From Alphaproteobacteria bacterium (GTDB taxonomy: Bacteria > Pseudomonadota > Alphaproteobacteria > RS24), in contig JAPPQG010000235.1 of assembly GCA_028816945.1 (NCBI GenBank), positions 1 to 6,414 on the forward strand: 6,414 nucleotides of DNA. The letters are read 5' to 3'. Numbering within the stretch: position 1 is the stretch's first letter; the number at the start of each line of letters is the position of its first letter. This document shows, one piece after another, positions 1 through 6,224 of this stretch. Both the position numbers and the translations under genes were made by a program. The notes under the pieces were generated by a model. The model saw only the letters and a list, made by a program, of their open reading frames with translations. It ran no database searches and was not told the origin of the DNA.

Positions 1-644
1 TCATCTAGCGGCTGAAATGGTGTATCCATTGTAGCACTTGGTGCAGACTCTATGGGGGACAGGGTGGCGGTTTGGTCGGCTTGATCGGCTTGCTTTTTTT
101 GCTTTTTGTCGGCTCGTTCAACACGCCGCGCCGCGCGGGCAACTTCACGGTCTAAATCAATTTGTTTGCATAATCCCAAAGCAACAGGATCAACAGGTTT
201 AAGATTACTCATATTCCAATGTGTGCGGTCGCGTATATTTTGAATAGTTGGTTTAGTTGTGCCAACAAGGCGGCTAATTTGCGTATCATTGAGTTCGCCA
301 TGATTGCGCACAAGCCAATAAATAGCGTCAGGTCGCCCTTGCCGTTTAGAAAGGGGCGTATATTTTCCCCCTTTTTGTTTTTTAGGTGTCGGCAGGTCGC
401 GCTTGCTCTGTGCCAAAGTCAATTTTGCCGAAGGGTCGGCTTGACAACGTTCCAACTCACTGCGGGTGAGTTGCCCATTGCTGATAGGGTCCATGGCTTT
501 AATGCCTTGTGCGACATCGCCATCGGCAATGCCTTTAATCTCTAATGCATGCAAACCACAAAAATCGGCTATTTGGTCGAATGTCAGCGCCGTATTGTCA
601 ATCAGCCAAATGGCAGTGGCTTTGGGCATAAGTGGGGCAACCAT
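1..644 (-). CDS. trcR: DUF1013 family / TrcR-like cell cycle transcriptional regulator (3' end cut by window)
   Basis: Reading the minus strand from 644 gives 214 uninterrupted residues that run off the left edge with no stop, so the C-terminus is missing. The N-terminus (MVAPLMPKATAIWLIDNTAL, residues 1-20) and the following segment, with IADFCGLHALEIKGIADGD at about 24-42, are what I know from the alphaproteobacterial DUF1013 family, which current annotation calls the cell cycle regulator TrcR. Residues about 102-140 (GRPDAIYWLVRNHGELNDTQ onward, then RLVGTTKPTIQNIRDRTHWN) look like a DNA-binding helix-turn-helix. After residue 175 the chain becomes Lys/Gln/Ala-rich with a short ADQ repeat, probably disordered. 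Two adjacent ATGs exist (647 and 644). The AAGGAG at 655-650 lies 5 nt from the second and only 2 nt from the first, so 644 is preferred. It follows rpmE by about 55 nt on the same strand without a terminator, so co-transcription is likely. Its regulatory targets cannot be told from sequence. Confidence 0.88.
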   Translation of the reverse strand, partial: MVAPLMPKATAIWLIDNTALTFDQIADFCGLHALEIKGIADGDVAQGIKAMDPISNGQLTRSELERCQADPSAKLTLAQSKRDLPTPKKQKGGKYTPLSKRQGRPDAIYWLVRNHGELNDTQISRLVGTTKPTIQNIRDRTHWNMSNLKPVDPVALGLCKQIDLDREVARAARRVERADKKQKKQADQADQTATLSPIESAPSATMDTPFQPLD

Positions 645-649
645 CATAT

Positions 650-655
650 CTCCTT
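650..655 (-). promoter_or_regulatory. Ribosome binding site of trcR
   Basis: The minus strand reads AAGGAG here, a strong Shine-Dalgarno match. Its distance of 5 nt to the ATG at 644, against 2 nt to the ATG at 647, is the reason for choosing 644 as the start. Confidence 0.7.
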
Positions 656-699
656 TTTTGCAAACCCATTAAGCGGGTCAATTATTTGAATGGAGGGTT

Positions 700-921
700 T
701 TAACTGATAAAACCGTCAAATTTCTTCTTAAATCGGCTAACACGCCCGCCGCGATCGGCAATATGGCCGCTACCCTCATTCCATGCAGGATGAGTTGAGG
801 GGTCAATATCTAGGGTTAATGTCTCGCCCGCCGCCCCATAAGTAGAGCGGGTCTGGTAGGTCGTCCCGTCTGTCAAAGCAACGGTTATCATATGGTAATC
901 GGGATGAATATCCTTTTTCAT
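700..921 (-). CDS. rpmE: 50S ribosomal protein L31 (cysteine-free type)
   Basis: The product is 73 residues and begins [10 protein letters not shown], the usual L31 opening. It continues with [17 protein letters not shown] and a basic end [16 protein letters not shown]31 sits on the large ribosomal subunit near the contact with the small subunit. No cysteine is present, so the zinc-binding residues of the C+ form are absent and this is the zinc-independent C- form; from family knowledge this is common in alphaproteobacteria. There are two tandem ATGs (924 and 921). The AGGA at 932-929 is 7 nt from the second and 4 nt from the first, and most homologues start MKKDIHP, so 921 is preferred. It is the first gene of a probable rpmE-trcR unit and diverges from the ABC exporter gene. 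Confidence 0.95.
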   Translation of the reverse strand: MKKDIHPDYHMITVALTDGTTYQTRSTYGAAGETLTLDIDPSTHPAWNEGSGHIADRGGRVSRFKKKFDGFIS

Positions 922-977
922 CATTTAATCCTGTAATTATGTAAGCCTGTAACAATGCGATTTTGCGTCAATATATC

Positions 978-1006
978 TGTATAGCCCAATATATTGCTTA
1001 ATGCAA
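978..1006 (-). promoter_or_regulatory. Candidate sigma70-type promoter for rpmE-trcR
   Basis: On the minus strand TTGCAT (1006-1001) is followed, after a 17-nt spacer, by TATACA (983-978). This would give a leader of about 50 nt before rpmE. The -35 box matches TTGACA at four positions and the -10 matches TATAAT at four. This is a pattern match only. Confidence 0.35.
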
Positions 1007-1023
1007 GCCATTTCGGCTATATT
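994..1023 (+). promoter_or_regulatory. Candidate sigma70-type promoter for the ABC exporter gene
   Basis: TTGCTT (994-999) and TATATT (1018-1023) are separated by 18 nt, about 58 nt before the exporter start. Its -35 lies one base from the -35 of the proposed opposite promoter for rpmE, so the two polymerases would compete for the same DNA. This is a pattern match only. Confidence 0.35.
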
Positions 1024-1081
1024 ATAAGCAGGCCCTATGTAAAAAATAAACATATCGGCTCAAAAGATTGAGAGAAACCCA

Positions 1082-2944
1082 ATGCAAACTGCCAATAATA
1101 GCCAACATTCTGCTGATTTGATTAACCAACAGGCCGCCCGCCGCAAGCCTGCCCGTAGCCCGCAAGCGTTGCGCGCCCTCATCCCCTTTATTATGCGTTA
1201 TCCCCGCATGCTCTTTGCTGCCTTTATTGCCCTCATTATTGCAACCCTAGCGACTTTGGCTCTGCCTGTGGCGTTGCGGGGGATGATTGATTTTGGCTTT
1301 TCAGGGGCTGATGCGTCTGCCATTGACCGCTATTTTGCCGTGATGATGATGGTTGCCCTTATTTTAGGGCTTGCCAGTGCGGCGCGGTTTTATTGTGTGA
1401 CTTGGTTGGGGGAGCGTGTGACGGCTGATTTAAGGTGTGCGGTATATGACCATATTACCCGTTTGAGCCTGTCTTTTTTTGAAACAGCCCGCACGGGCGA
1501 ATTATTATCGCGGCTAACGGCTGATACGATACTTATTAAAACAGTTATCGGCTCTTCGGCAAGTATTGCCCTGCGTAATGCGTTTTTATTTATCGGTTCA
1601 GCAAGCATGCTGATTGTGACAAGCCATAGTTTGAGCGGGCTGACGGCCTTGCTCCTGCCTTTTATTATTATCCCTATGATTATTATTGGCCGTCTTGTGC
1701 GCCGTCTATCCCGCCAGAGCCAAGACCGACTAGCTGATACAAATGCGCAAGCAGGAGAGACAATTACCGCTATTCAAACCGTGCAAGCCTTCACGCATGA
1801 AGCCGAAGAGCGCAAATTATTTCGCCATGCTGTCGAACAGGCTTTTGGCGCGGCGCGGGCGCGCATATCTGCCCGTGCGTGTTTGACTGCTCTTGCCTTT
1901 ACGCTCGTTTTTGCCGGCGTGGTTGGCATTTTATGGGTGGGCGCACATTATGTATTGGCTGGCACAATGAGTGGCGGCACATTGGGGCAATTTATTATTT
2001 ATGCGATTTTATGCGCAACCTCTATTGCCTCTTTATCGGAAGTTTGGGGTGAGGTGCAATTAGCGGCGGGCGCAACGGAACGATTGATTGAGATTTTGCG
2101 TGTCGAGCCAACCATTATGACACCCAAAAACCCTGCCGCTTTGCCACGCCCTGTGCGCGGCGAACTTGTCTTTGATAGAGTGCGTTTTTATTACCCCTCA
2201 CGGCCGCAAAATGCCGCGCTTGATGATTTATGTTTGCATATAAAACCCGGGGACACAGTCGCTTTGGTTGGGCCGTCGGGGGCAGGCAAAAGCACTATTT
2301 TTCAATTATTACTGCGCTTTTATGACCCGCAAAACGGGCATATTATGATTGATGGTGTTGATTTACAGCACATGGCACCGCAACATATACGCAATGAAAT
2401 AGCGATTGTGCCGCAAGAGACAGTTATTTTTGCGACAAGCATATTTGAGAATATAAAATTCGGCCGCCCGCAAGCCTCCGCCAATGACATTTATGCCGCC
2501 GCTGAAGCGGCTTTGGCGGATGAATTCATCCAAACTTTACCGCAAAATTATGACGCCCAATTAGGCGAGCGGGGTGTCACTTTATCGGGCGGGCAACGCC
2601 AACGCATAGCGATTGCCCGTGCCATTTTGCGTGATGCGCCCATTTTGCTATTGGATGAAGCAACTTCTGCATTAGATGCAGAAAGTGAGAAACTCGTGCA
2701 AAAAGCACTTGCCCGTTTAATGCGGGGGCGCACAAGTTTAGTCATTGCGCATCGGCTTGCAACTGTCCTACAAGCCAATCATATTCTCGTCATAGATAAA
2801 GGCAAAATTGTCGAGCAAGGCACACATGCCGAACTTTTACAACAAAATGGATTATACAAAAGGCTTGCCGAATTGCAATTTGGCAATGCCGAAAAGCCAA
2901 TACAGGCTGATAATGTCACGCCAATTAAATCGCCTCTTGTTTAA
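1082..2944 (+). CDS. MsbA-related ABC exporter, fused membrane and ATPase domains
   Basis: This is a 620-residue half-transporter that should act as a homodimer in the inner membrane and export a substrate using ATP. The N-terminal half has six hydrophobic segments at roughly residues 43-64, 85-106, 163-181, 186-205, 268-289 and 300-318. The ATPase half has Walker [10 protein letters not shown] (397-405, Lys403), Q-loop Gln445, signature LSGGQRQR (501-508), Walker B with Asp525 and catalytic Glu526, D-loop SALD just after, and the switch His557. All key residues are present, so it should be active. The membrane half ([42 protein letters not shown] region, [17 protein letters not shown]) resembles the alphaproteobacterial group TIGR02204, which is related to the lipid A flippase MsbA and to P-glycoproteins. 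The substrate is unknown and I do not claim lipid A. The start has a weak Shine-Dalgarno (GAGAG, 1070-1074, 7 nt spacing). The 3' end overlaps the convergent monophosphatase gene by 20 bp. Confidence 0.93.
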   Translation: MQTANNSQHSADLINQQAARRKPARSPQALRALIPFIMRYPRMLFAAFIALIIATLATLALPVALRGMIDFGFSGADASAIDRYFAVMMMVALILGLASAARFYCVTWLGERVTADLRCAVYDHITRLSLSFFETARTGELLSRLTADTILIKTVIGSSASIALRNAFLFIGSASMLIVTSHSLSGLTALLLPFIIIPMIIIGRLVRRLSRQSQDRLADTNAQAGETITAIQTVQAFTHEAEERKLFRHAVEQAFGAARARISARACLTALAFTLVFAGVVGILWVGAHYVLAGTMSGGTLGQFIIYAILCATSIASLSEVWGEVQLAAGATERLIEILRVEPTIMTPKNPAALPRPVRGELVFDRVRFYYPSRPQNAALDDLCLHIKPGDTVALVGPSGAGKSTIFQLLLRFYDPQNGHIMIDGVDLQHMAPQHIRNEIAIVPQETVIFATSIFENIKFGRPQASANDIYAAAEAALADEFIQTLPQNYDAQLGERGVTLSGGQRQRIAIARAILRDAPILLLDEATSALDAESEKLVQKALARLMRGRTSLVIAHRLATVLQANHILVIDKGKIVEQGTHAELLQQNGLYKRLAELQFGNAEKPIQADNVTPIKSPLV

Positions 2945-3761
2945 TCTGTGGTTCGCTCTGTTTTTGTAATTGTTTTAGAAGGGTAGGGTGCAGGGATTCA
3001 TTGGCGGCAATAATTGTTCCTGTTTGCAAATAGGCTGTGCCATTATCAATATCTGATACTAGCCCGCCTGCTTCGCTGACAAGCAAAGCGCCGGCCGCCA
3101 TATCCCATGCGGATAGGCCACGCTCCCAAAACCCATCGACACGCCCCGCCGCAACCCATGCCAAATCAAGTGCCGCCGCGCCAAATCGCCGCAAGCCCGC
3201 TATATGCGGTAGCATGGTGTCAATTTCAGTCAAAAATTCAGCCCGTCCCGCCCGCACGCCATGCGGTATGCCACAGGCAAAAACAGCATCTTGTAATTTG
3301 GTGCGTTTTGCGACTTGTAGCCGCATTTTCGGTATGGTGGCAGCACTTAAAAAAGCGCCATGTCCTTTTTCAGCATAAAATAATTCATCTGTAATTGGCT
3401 GATAGACGATGGCAGAGACAATTTTTTCCTCCCGCATAAGAGCGATAGAAATAGCAAAATGCGGGATACCGTGTAGGAAATTTGTTGTGCCGTCTAGCGG
3501 GTCAATGACCCAGCAATGGGTTTTATCGCCGCCTTCAATTTTGCCTTTTTCTTCCATTATAAAGCCATAGCCGGGGCGGGCGGTGGCAAGTTCTTCTTGG
3601 ATAATTTTTTCTGCTTTCAAATCGGCCATTGTGACAAAATCGCCCGGCCCTTTGCGGGCGACTTGTAAATGTTCGACTTCCCTAAAATCACGGCGCAAAC
3701 TGCGCGCCGCTTTATTGGCCGCGCCAATCATTACATTTAAGCTAGGCGATAATTTCAACAT
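2925..3761 (-). CDS. Inositol monophosphatase family protein (SuhB-like)
   Basis: The 278-residue product is of the usual length for the Mg2+-dependent inositol monophosphatase family, cytosolic enzymes that remove phosphate from inositol-1-phosphate or related sugar phosphates. The family signatures are present: DFVTMAD (41-47), the Glu-Glu pair at 70-71, [15 protein letters not shown] (84-98) with metal-binding Asp87 and Asp90, and [15 protein letters not shown] (219-233) with Asp220. All expected metal ligands are therefore in place. Bacterial members include SuhB, which also binds the transcription and ribosome assembly machinery; whether this one does so cannot be judged here, and some relatives act on other phosphates. 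The ATG lies 5 nt after the efp stop codon and has no recognisable Shine-Dalgarno, so translation is probably coupled to efp. An ATG ten codons downstream (residue 11) is possible, but alphaproteobacterial homologues as I know them extend as far as the first one. Confidence 0.92.
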   Translation of the reverse strand: MLKLSPSLNVMIGAANKAARSLRRDFREVEHLQVARKGPGDFVTMADLKAEKIIQEELATARPGYGFIMEEKGKIEGGDKTHCWVIDPLDGTTNFLHGIPHFAISIALMREEKIVSAIVYQPITDELFYAEKGHGAFLSAATIPKMRLQVAKRTKLQDAVFACGIPHGVRAGRAEFLTEIDTMLPHIAGLRRFGAAALDLAWVAAGRVDGFWERGLSAWDMAAGALLVSEAGGLVSDIDNGTAYLQTGTIIAANESLHPTLLKQLQKQSEPQIKQEAI

Positions 3762-3766
3762 ATTAT

Positions 3767-4330
3767 TTATTCGGCGCGTTTGAGATAGGTGGTTTCATTT
3801 GTGTCGATAATAATTTTATCCCCCGCCTCAATAAAAACAGGCACCATAACCCGCATATTATTTTCTAAAATGGCGGGCTTATTGGAGGAAGCGGCTGTTT
3901 GGCCTTTTACAACTGGCTCAGTTTCCCGCACAATAAGGGTGACTTGGTCAGGCAGGCGAATGCCAATCGGCTTGCCTTCATGGCTTTCAACCTTTACCAT
4001 CATGCCGTCTTGCAAAAAGCCTGCCCGCTCGCCAACAAAATCGGCTTGTAATTCAATTTGCTCATAGTTTTTTGTATCCATAAAGATGAGCATGTCGTCT
4101 GATTGATAAAGAAATTGATAATCGCGCTGTTCTAGCCGCACACGCTCAACCTTATCGGCAGAGCGAAAACGCTCATTGAGTTTGCTCCCATTGGCAAGAT
4201 TTTTTAGTTCTACTTGCGCGAATGCACCGCCTTTGCCGGGCTTTACATGTTGTGTTTTGACCGCCACCCATAATTCGCCATTATGTTGTATGACATTGCC
4301 GGGGCGTATTTCATTGCCGTTAATTTTCAT
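3767..4330 (-). CDS. efp: Translation elongation factor P
   Basis: The 187-residue product matches EF-P in length and across all three domains. EF-P enters the ribosome E site and relieves stalling at runs of proline codons. The first domain contains KPGKGGAF (residues 30-37), in which Lys33 corresponds to the modified lysine (Lys34 in E. coli), so this is the lysine-type factor that is normally beta-lysylated by EpmA/EpmB; neither enzyme gene lies in this window. The middle domain carries [18 protein letters not shown] (77-94), and the C-terminal domain has [15 protein letters not shown] followed by TYLKRAE. A short AAAGG stands 3 nt before the ATG, slightly close. The monophosphatase gene follows after 5 nt, indicating one transcript. 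Upstream are two overlapping CtrA-box matches and a six-codon reading frame that overlaps the efp start, both described separately. Confidence 0.97.
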   Translation of the reverse strand: MKINGNEIRPGNVIQHNGELWVAVKTQHVKPGKGGAFAQVELKNLANGSKLNERFRSADKVERVRLEQRDYQFLYQSDDMLIFMDTKNYEQIELQADFVGERAGFLQDGMMVKVESHEGKPIGIRLPDQVTLIVRETEPVVKGQTAASSNKPAILENNMRVMVPVFIEAGDKIIIDTNETTYLKRAE

Positions 4331-4347
4331 AAGCCTTTTTCATCCAT
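4327..4347 (-). other. Six-codon upstream reading frame overlapping the efp start
   Basis: On the minus strand an ATG at 4347 opens the frame M-D-E-K-G-L and its TGA overlaps the efp ATG as ATGA. Ribosome binding before it is weak (AAAGA). Such an arrangement could serve re-initiation, but a frame this short arises easily by chance. Confidence 0.2.
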
Positions 4348-4372
4348 TAAATCTTTGTTAAATCTTTGTTAA
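4347..4372. promoter_or_regulatory. Two overlapping CtrA boxes (TTAA-N7-TTAA-N7-TTAA)
   Basis: TTAA occurs at 4347-4350, 4358-4361 and 4369-4372, with exactly 7 bp between neighbours (both spacers read ATCTTTG). This gives two overlapping perfect matches to the TTAA-N7-TTAA recognition sequence of the alphaproteobacterial cell-cycle regulator CtrA. The motif is itself a tandem repeat of an 11-bp unit, about one helical turn. It lies 17-42 bp upstream of the efp start codon, downstream of the candidate efp -10 box, where a bound protein would more likely block than help transcription. Binding by CtrA is inferred from the consensus only. Confidence 0.5.
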
Positions 4373-4388
4373 ATGTCTCACCTCGTGC

Positions 4389-4397
4389 CTTATAGCA
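4389..4397 (-). promoter_or_regulatory. Candidate extended -10 element for efp
   Basis: The minus strand reads TGCTATAAG, an extended -10 (TG-N-TATAAG). No good -35 is found at the proper distance: TTTACA at 4412-4407 is only 12 nt away. Transcription would start about 50 nt before efp. Confidence 0.3.
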
Positions 4398-4443
4398 TTT
4401 TCTGCCTGTAAAAGCCATAAAATAGGCGGATTATTGGGGCGGG

Positions 4444-4470
4444 GCTAGCACAGCTAGTATAGCTAGCATA
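4444..4470. repeat. Three 9-bp tandem units containing CTAG
   Basis: The plus strand reads GCTAGCACA, GCTAGTATA, GCTAGCATA in direct succession. The units share GCTAG and end in A. GCTAGC is itself a palindrome, and units two and three can also pair as GCTAG-N5-CTAGC. The site lies in the space between the divergent efp and methyltransferase genes. The function is unknown; it may be an operator. Confidence 0.6.
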
Positions 4471-4519
4471 GGTTAAATGGCGCAAATATGCTATATGTTT
4501 TAACAATAACATAAGTTGT

Positions 4520-4524
4520 GATTC
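4520..4524. promoter_or_regulatory. GANTC site (CcrM methylation target)
   Basis: GATTC matches the GANTC target of the cell-cycle methyltransferase CcrM found in most alphaproteobacteria. It is the only such site in the efp/methyltransferase intergenic space and touches the start of the 21-bp repeat. A role in control is inference. Confidence 0.3.
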
Positions 4525-4562
4525 GATGTCGACATAATGAAATTCGATATCGATATAATGAA
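4521..4562 (+). repeat. 21-bp tandem duplication with two 10-bp palindromes, probable operator of the methyltransferase gene
   Basis: Units 4521-4541 and 4542-4562 are identical at 19 of 21 positions. Each holds a perfect 10-bp palindrome: ATGTCGACAT at 4526-4535 and ATATCGATAT at 4547-4556. The two differing bases are mirror partners, so both palindromes are intact (consensus ATRTCGAYAT). The centres are 21 bp apart, two helical turns, placing them on one face of the helix. The first covers TCGACA (4529-4534, a -35-like box) and the second overlaps TATAAT (4554-4559, a perfect -10 sequence), though the 19-nt spacer is long. This suggests a repressor bound as two dimers; the regulator is unknown. 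Confidence 0.65.
4529..4559 (+). promoter_or_regulatory. Candidate promoter of the methyltransferase gene
   Basis: TCGACA (4529-4534) and TATAAT (4554-4559) are close to consensus, but the 19-nt spacer is two longer than ideal. Transcription would start near 4566, leaving a leader of about 10 nt before the ATG at 4576. Confidence 0.35.
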
Positions 4563-4575
4563 GAAAGATGTTAGC

Positions 4576-5508
4576 ATGAATGCAAAACGGGCGCATGGGC
4601 AGTTTTACACAAAAGGCAATCCGTTTGCATTGCGTGTTTTTCAAAACTGGGCAAAAAAGGCTAGCCTGTCTGAAAGGCGCATTTTAGAGCCATTCGCAGG
4701 GGCAAATAACATTATTCATACGTTAGGCGATATGGGATTGGTGAGTGATTTTGCGGCCTATGATTTAATGCCTGCAAGCCGTGATGTGAAAAAGCGCGAT
4801 ACAATAAAAAATTTCCCCAAAGGGTTTGATATATGTATCACCAATCCGCCTTGGTTGGCGCGCAATTCGGCCACCCGTAGGGGCTTGTCTTTCCCCGCCT
4901 GCCAATATGATGATTTATATAAACATTGTTTAGAATTATGCCTGCATCATTGCCCTTATGTTGCCGCTTTATTGCCTGCTAGCTATTTACAAAGCGGGCT
5001 TTTTAGAGAGCGGTTGCAAACATATATATTGCTGCATAAAATTATTTTTGACGATACAGAAAATCCTGTTTGTTTGGCTTTATTTGGTGAAAATGCAACA
5101 AAAGATGTGATGATTTATTATGATAATGACTATATTGGCGGTCTCAACCAGTTAGAAAAAAACACACCCAAAACGCAAGCGGGTAGCAAAATTAGATTTA
5201 ACGACCCCGCCGGCGCGTTAGGCTTTATTTCTTTTGATAATACAAAAGGGCCTTCAATAAGATTTTGTGATGTCAAGGAGATAGAAGCCTATCCTATCAA
5301 AGTGTCATCGCGCTTTATCACGCGCATTAGTGGTGAGTTCGGCAATGTTACAAAATTGATAAAGACATTAAATAAGCAGTTAGGGGTGTATCGCGATAAA
5401 ACAAAAGATGTTTTTTTAACGCCCTTCAAAGGCATAAGAGAAGATGGGGCTTATCGCCGCCGAATGGAATTTCATCTAGCAAGGGAGCTTATCCATGCCA
5501 CGCAATGA
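4576..5508 (+). CDS. Solitary adenine-type DNA methyltransferase, gamma-class motif order
   Basis: This is a putative S-adenosylmethionine-dependent DNA amino-methyltransferase of 310 residues (323 if begun at the in-frame ATG 4537; residue numbers here follow that longer form). It shows motif X GQFYT (21-25), motif I ILEPFAGANN (49-58), an acidic motif II residue Asp77 (AYDLMP) and the catalytic motif IV NPPW (103-106, in DICITNPPW). Later come ALLPASYLQSG (144-154) and FDDTENPVCLALFG (171-184). The order X-I-IV with a C-terminal remainder (about 200-323) as target recognition region fits the gamma class, of which M.TaqI is an example. NPPW points to N6-adenine, though N4-cytosine cannot be excluded. 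The recognition site is unknown. In-frame ATGs are at 4537, 4558 and 4576. The first two lie in the 21-bp repeat and lack a Shine-Dalgarno, while 4576 has a weak AAGAAAG 8 nt upstream, so 4576 is chosen with moderate certainty. The gene is visibly AT-richer than its neighbours and has no restriction gene beside it, suggesting acquisition. Confidence 0.85.
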   Translation: MNAKRAHGQFYTKGNPFALRVFQNWAKKASLSERRILEPFAGANNIIHTLGDMGLVSDFAAYDLMPASRDVKKRDTIKNFPKGFDICITNPPWLARNSATRRGLSFPACQYDDLYKHCLELCLHHCPYVAALLPASYLQSGLFRERLQTYILLHKIIFDDTENPVCLALFGENATKDVMIYYDNDYIGGLNQLEKNTPKTQAGSKIRFNDPAGALGFISFDNTKGPSIRFCDVKEIEAYPIKVSSRFITRISGEFGNVTKLIKTLNKQLGVYRDKTKDVFLTPFKGIREDGAYRRRMEFHLARELIHATQ

Positions 5509-5527
5509 TGAGTGGGCTGTGATTTAA
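5495..5527 (+). other. Ten-codon reading frame with a good ribosome site, possible remnant of a lost partner gene
   Basis: Inside the methyltransferase 3' end, AAGGGAG (5481-5487) stands 7 nt before an ATG that opens the frame [10 protein letters not shown] and stops at TAA 5525-5527, two bases into the thiE end. A strong site placed where a restriction gene would overlap its methyltransferase suggests the start of a deleted gene. Chance is an alternative. Confidence 0.25.
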
Positions 5528-6213
5528 TTTGCTTTGTCAAAAAGCGCGTTAAATTGTTTTACGGCTTCGGGCGCGCCTTCTTTGGCGTGCCATACGCCTT
5601 GACAGACGGCTAAAAAGTCGGCGCCTGCGGCAATTAAAGGCGCGGCATTTTGTGTTGTAATACCCCCAATCGCCACACAGGGTGGCTGCATGCATTCTTG
5701 CCACCATTGCAAAATAGCAGGCTCGGCTTGGCTGGGCGGGGATTTTGTGGTGGTCGGGTAAAATGCCCCAAAGGCGACATAGTCGGCGCCCGCCTCAGCG
5801 GCAAGCATGGCTAAATGGCGTGAATTATGGCAGGTCACGCCAATAATGCCCGCCGCCCCCAATAGTTCGCGGGCTTGCGCATAGGGCATGTCTTGTTGCC
5901 CGATATGCACCCCGTCCGCCCCGCATTGTTTGGCTAGGTCGGGGCGGTCATTGATAAGGAAAGCAACCCCCTGCGCTTGTGTGATTGGCATGAGTTTATC
6001 AGCTGCTTGCAAAATAGTTGCATCATTTGTTTTTTGTTTTAGCCGTAATTGCAGACAGGCAATATCGCCCGCCTCTAAAACGGCTTTTAATATATCGGTA
6101 AAATTATCAGGCAAAATGGGGGGCGTGATAAGATAAAGGCCCACCTTGCCAATATGGCGCGCCCTGTCTTGTCTTTTGCTTTTTTGTGCGCTGTGCGCCC
6201 CTTTTATTCGCAT
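5524..6213 (-). CDS. thiE: Thiamine phosphate synthase
   Basis: ThiE joins 4-amino-5-hydroxymethyl-2-methylpyrimidine diphosphate to the thiazole phosphate to form thiamine phosphate, in the cytosol. The 229-residue product has the family's TIM-barrel motifs: LYLITPP (26-32), QLRLK (55-59), INDRPDLA (87-94), [13 protein letters not shown] (98-110), GVTCHNS (125-131), YPTTTKSPP (152-160) and AIGGI (181-185). Against B. subtilis ThiE, from memory, Gln55, Arg57, Lys59, Asn88, Asp89, Asp108 and Lys157 keep the substrate and Mg-diphosphate contacts. QLRLK replaces the common QLREK, and the usual Ser after GV is Thr127. The first 24 residues are a basic extension before the barrel, so the true start may lie later; the ATG at 6213 is supported by AAAGGGG at 6224-6218, 4 nt away. 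It begins 9 bp after the aroC stop on the same strand, so the two are probably one transcript. No TPP riboswitch is seen. Its end meets the convergent methyltransferase gene with a 15-nt gap. Confidence 0.92.
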   Translation of the reverse strand: MRIKGAHSAQKSKRQDRARHIGKVGLYLITPPILPDNFTDILKAVLEAGDIACLQLRLKQKTNDATILQAADKLMPITQAQGVAFLINDRPDLAKQCGADGVHIGQQDMPYAQARELLGAAGIIGVTCHNSRHLAMLAAEAGADYVAFGAFYPTTTKSPPSQAEPAILQWWQECMQPPCVAIGGITTQNAAPLIAAGADFLAVCQGVWHAKEGAPEAVKQFNALFDKAN

Positions 6214-6224
6214 TGCGCCCCTTT
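6195..6224. repeat. 10-bp direct repeat at 20-bp spacing spanning the thiE ribosome site
   Basis: GCGCCCCTTT occurs at 6195-6204 and 6215-6224. On the minus strand the upstream copy is the thiE ribosome binding site and the second falls in thiE codons 3-7, where no start codon follows at a usable distance. Confidence 0.6.

Noticed and set aside
219..672. Plus-strand open frames over trcR
   Set aside because: They lie opposite a clear DUF1013 coding frame on the minus strand, resemble no family, and are shadows.
664..678. Possible terminator between rpmE and trcR (ACCC-N7-GGGT)
   Set aside because: The stem is only 4 bp and no T-run follows; it instead leads into the trcR ribosome site.
925..939. 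CtrA-box-like TTAA-N7-ATTA before rpmE
   Set aside because: The second half is not TTAA and the sequence covers the rpmE ribosome site; likely chance in AT-rich DNA.
4390..4644. 84-residue minus-strand frame upstream of efp
   Set aside because: It runs through the palindromes and into the methyltransferase gene, has a low-complexity repeat-derived sequence (DIEFHYVDIE) and no recognisable domain.
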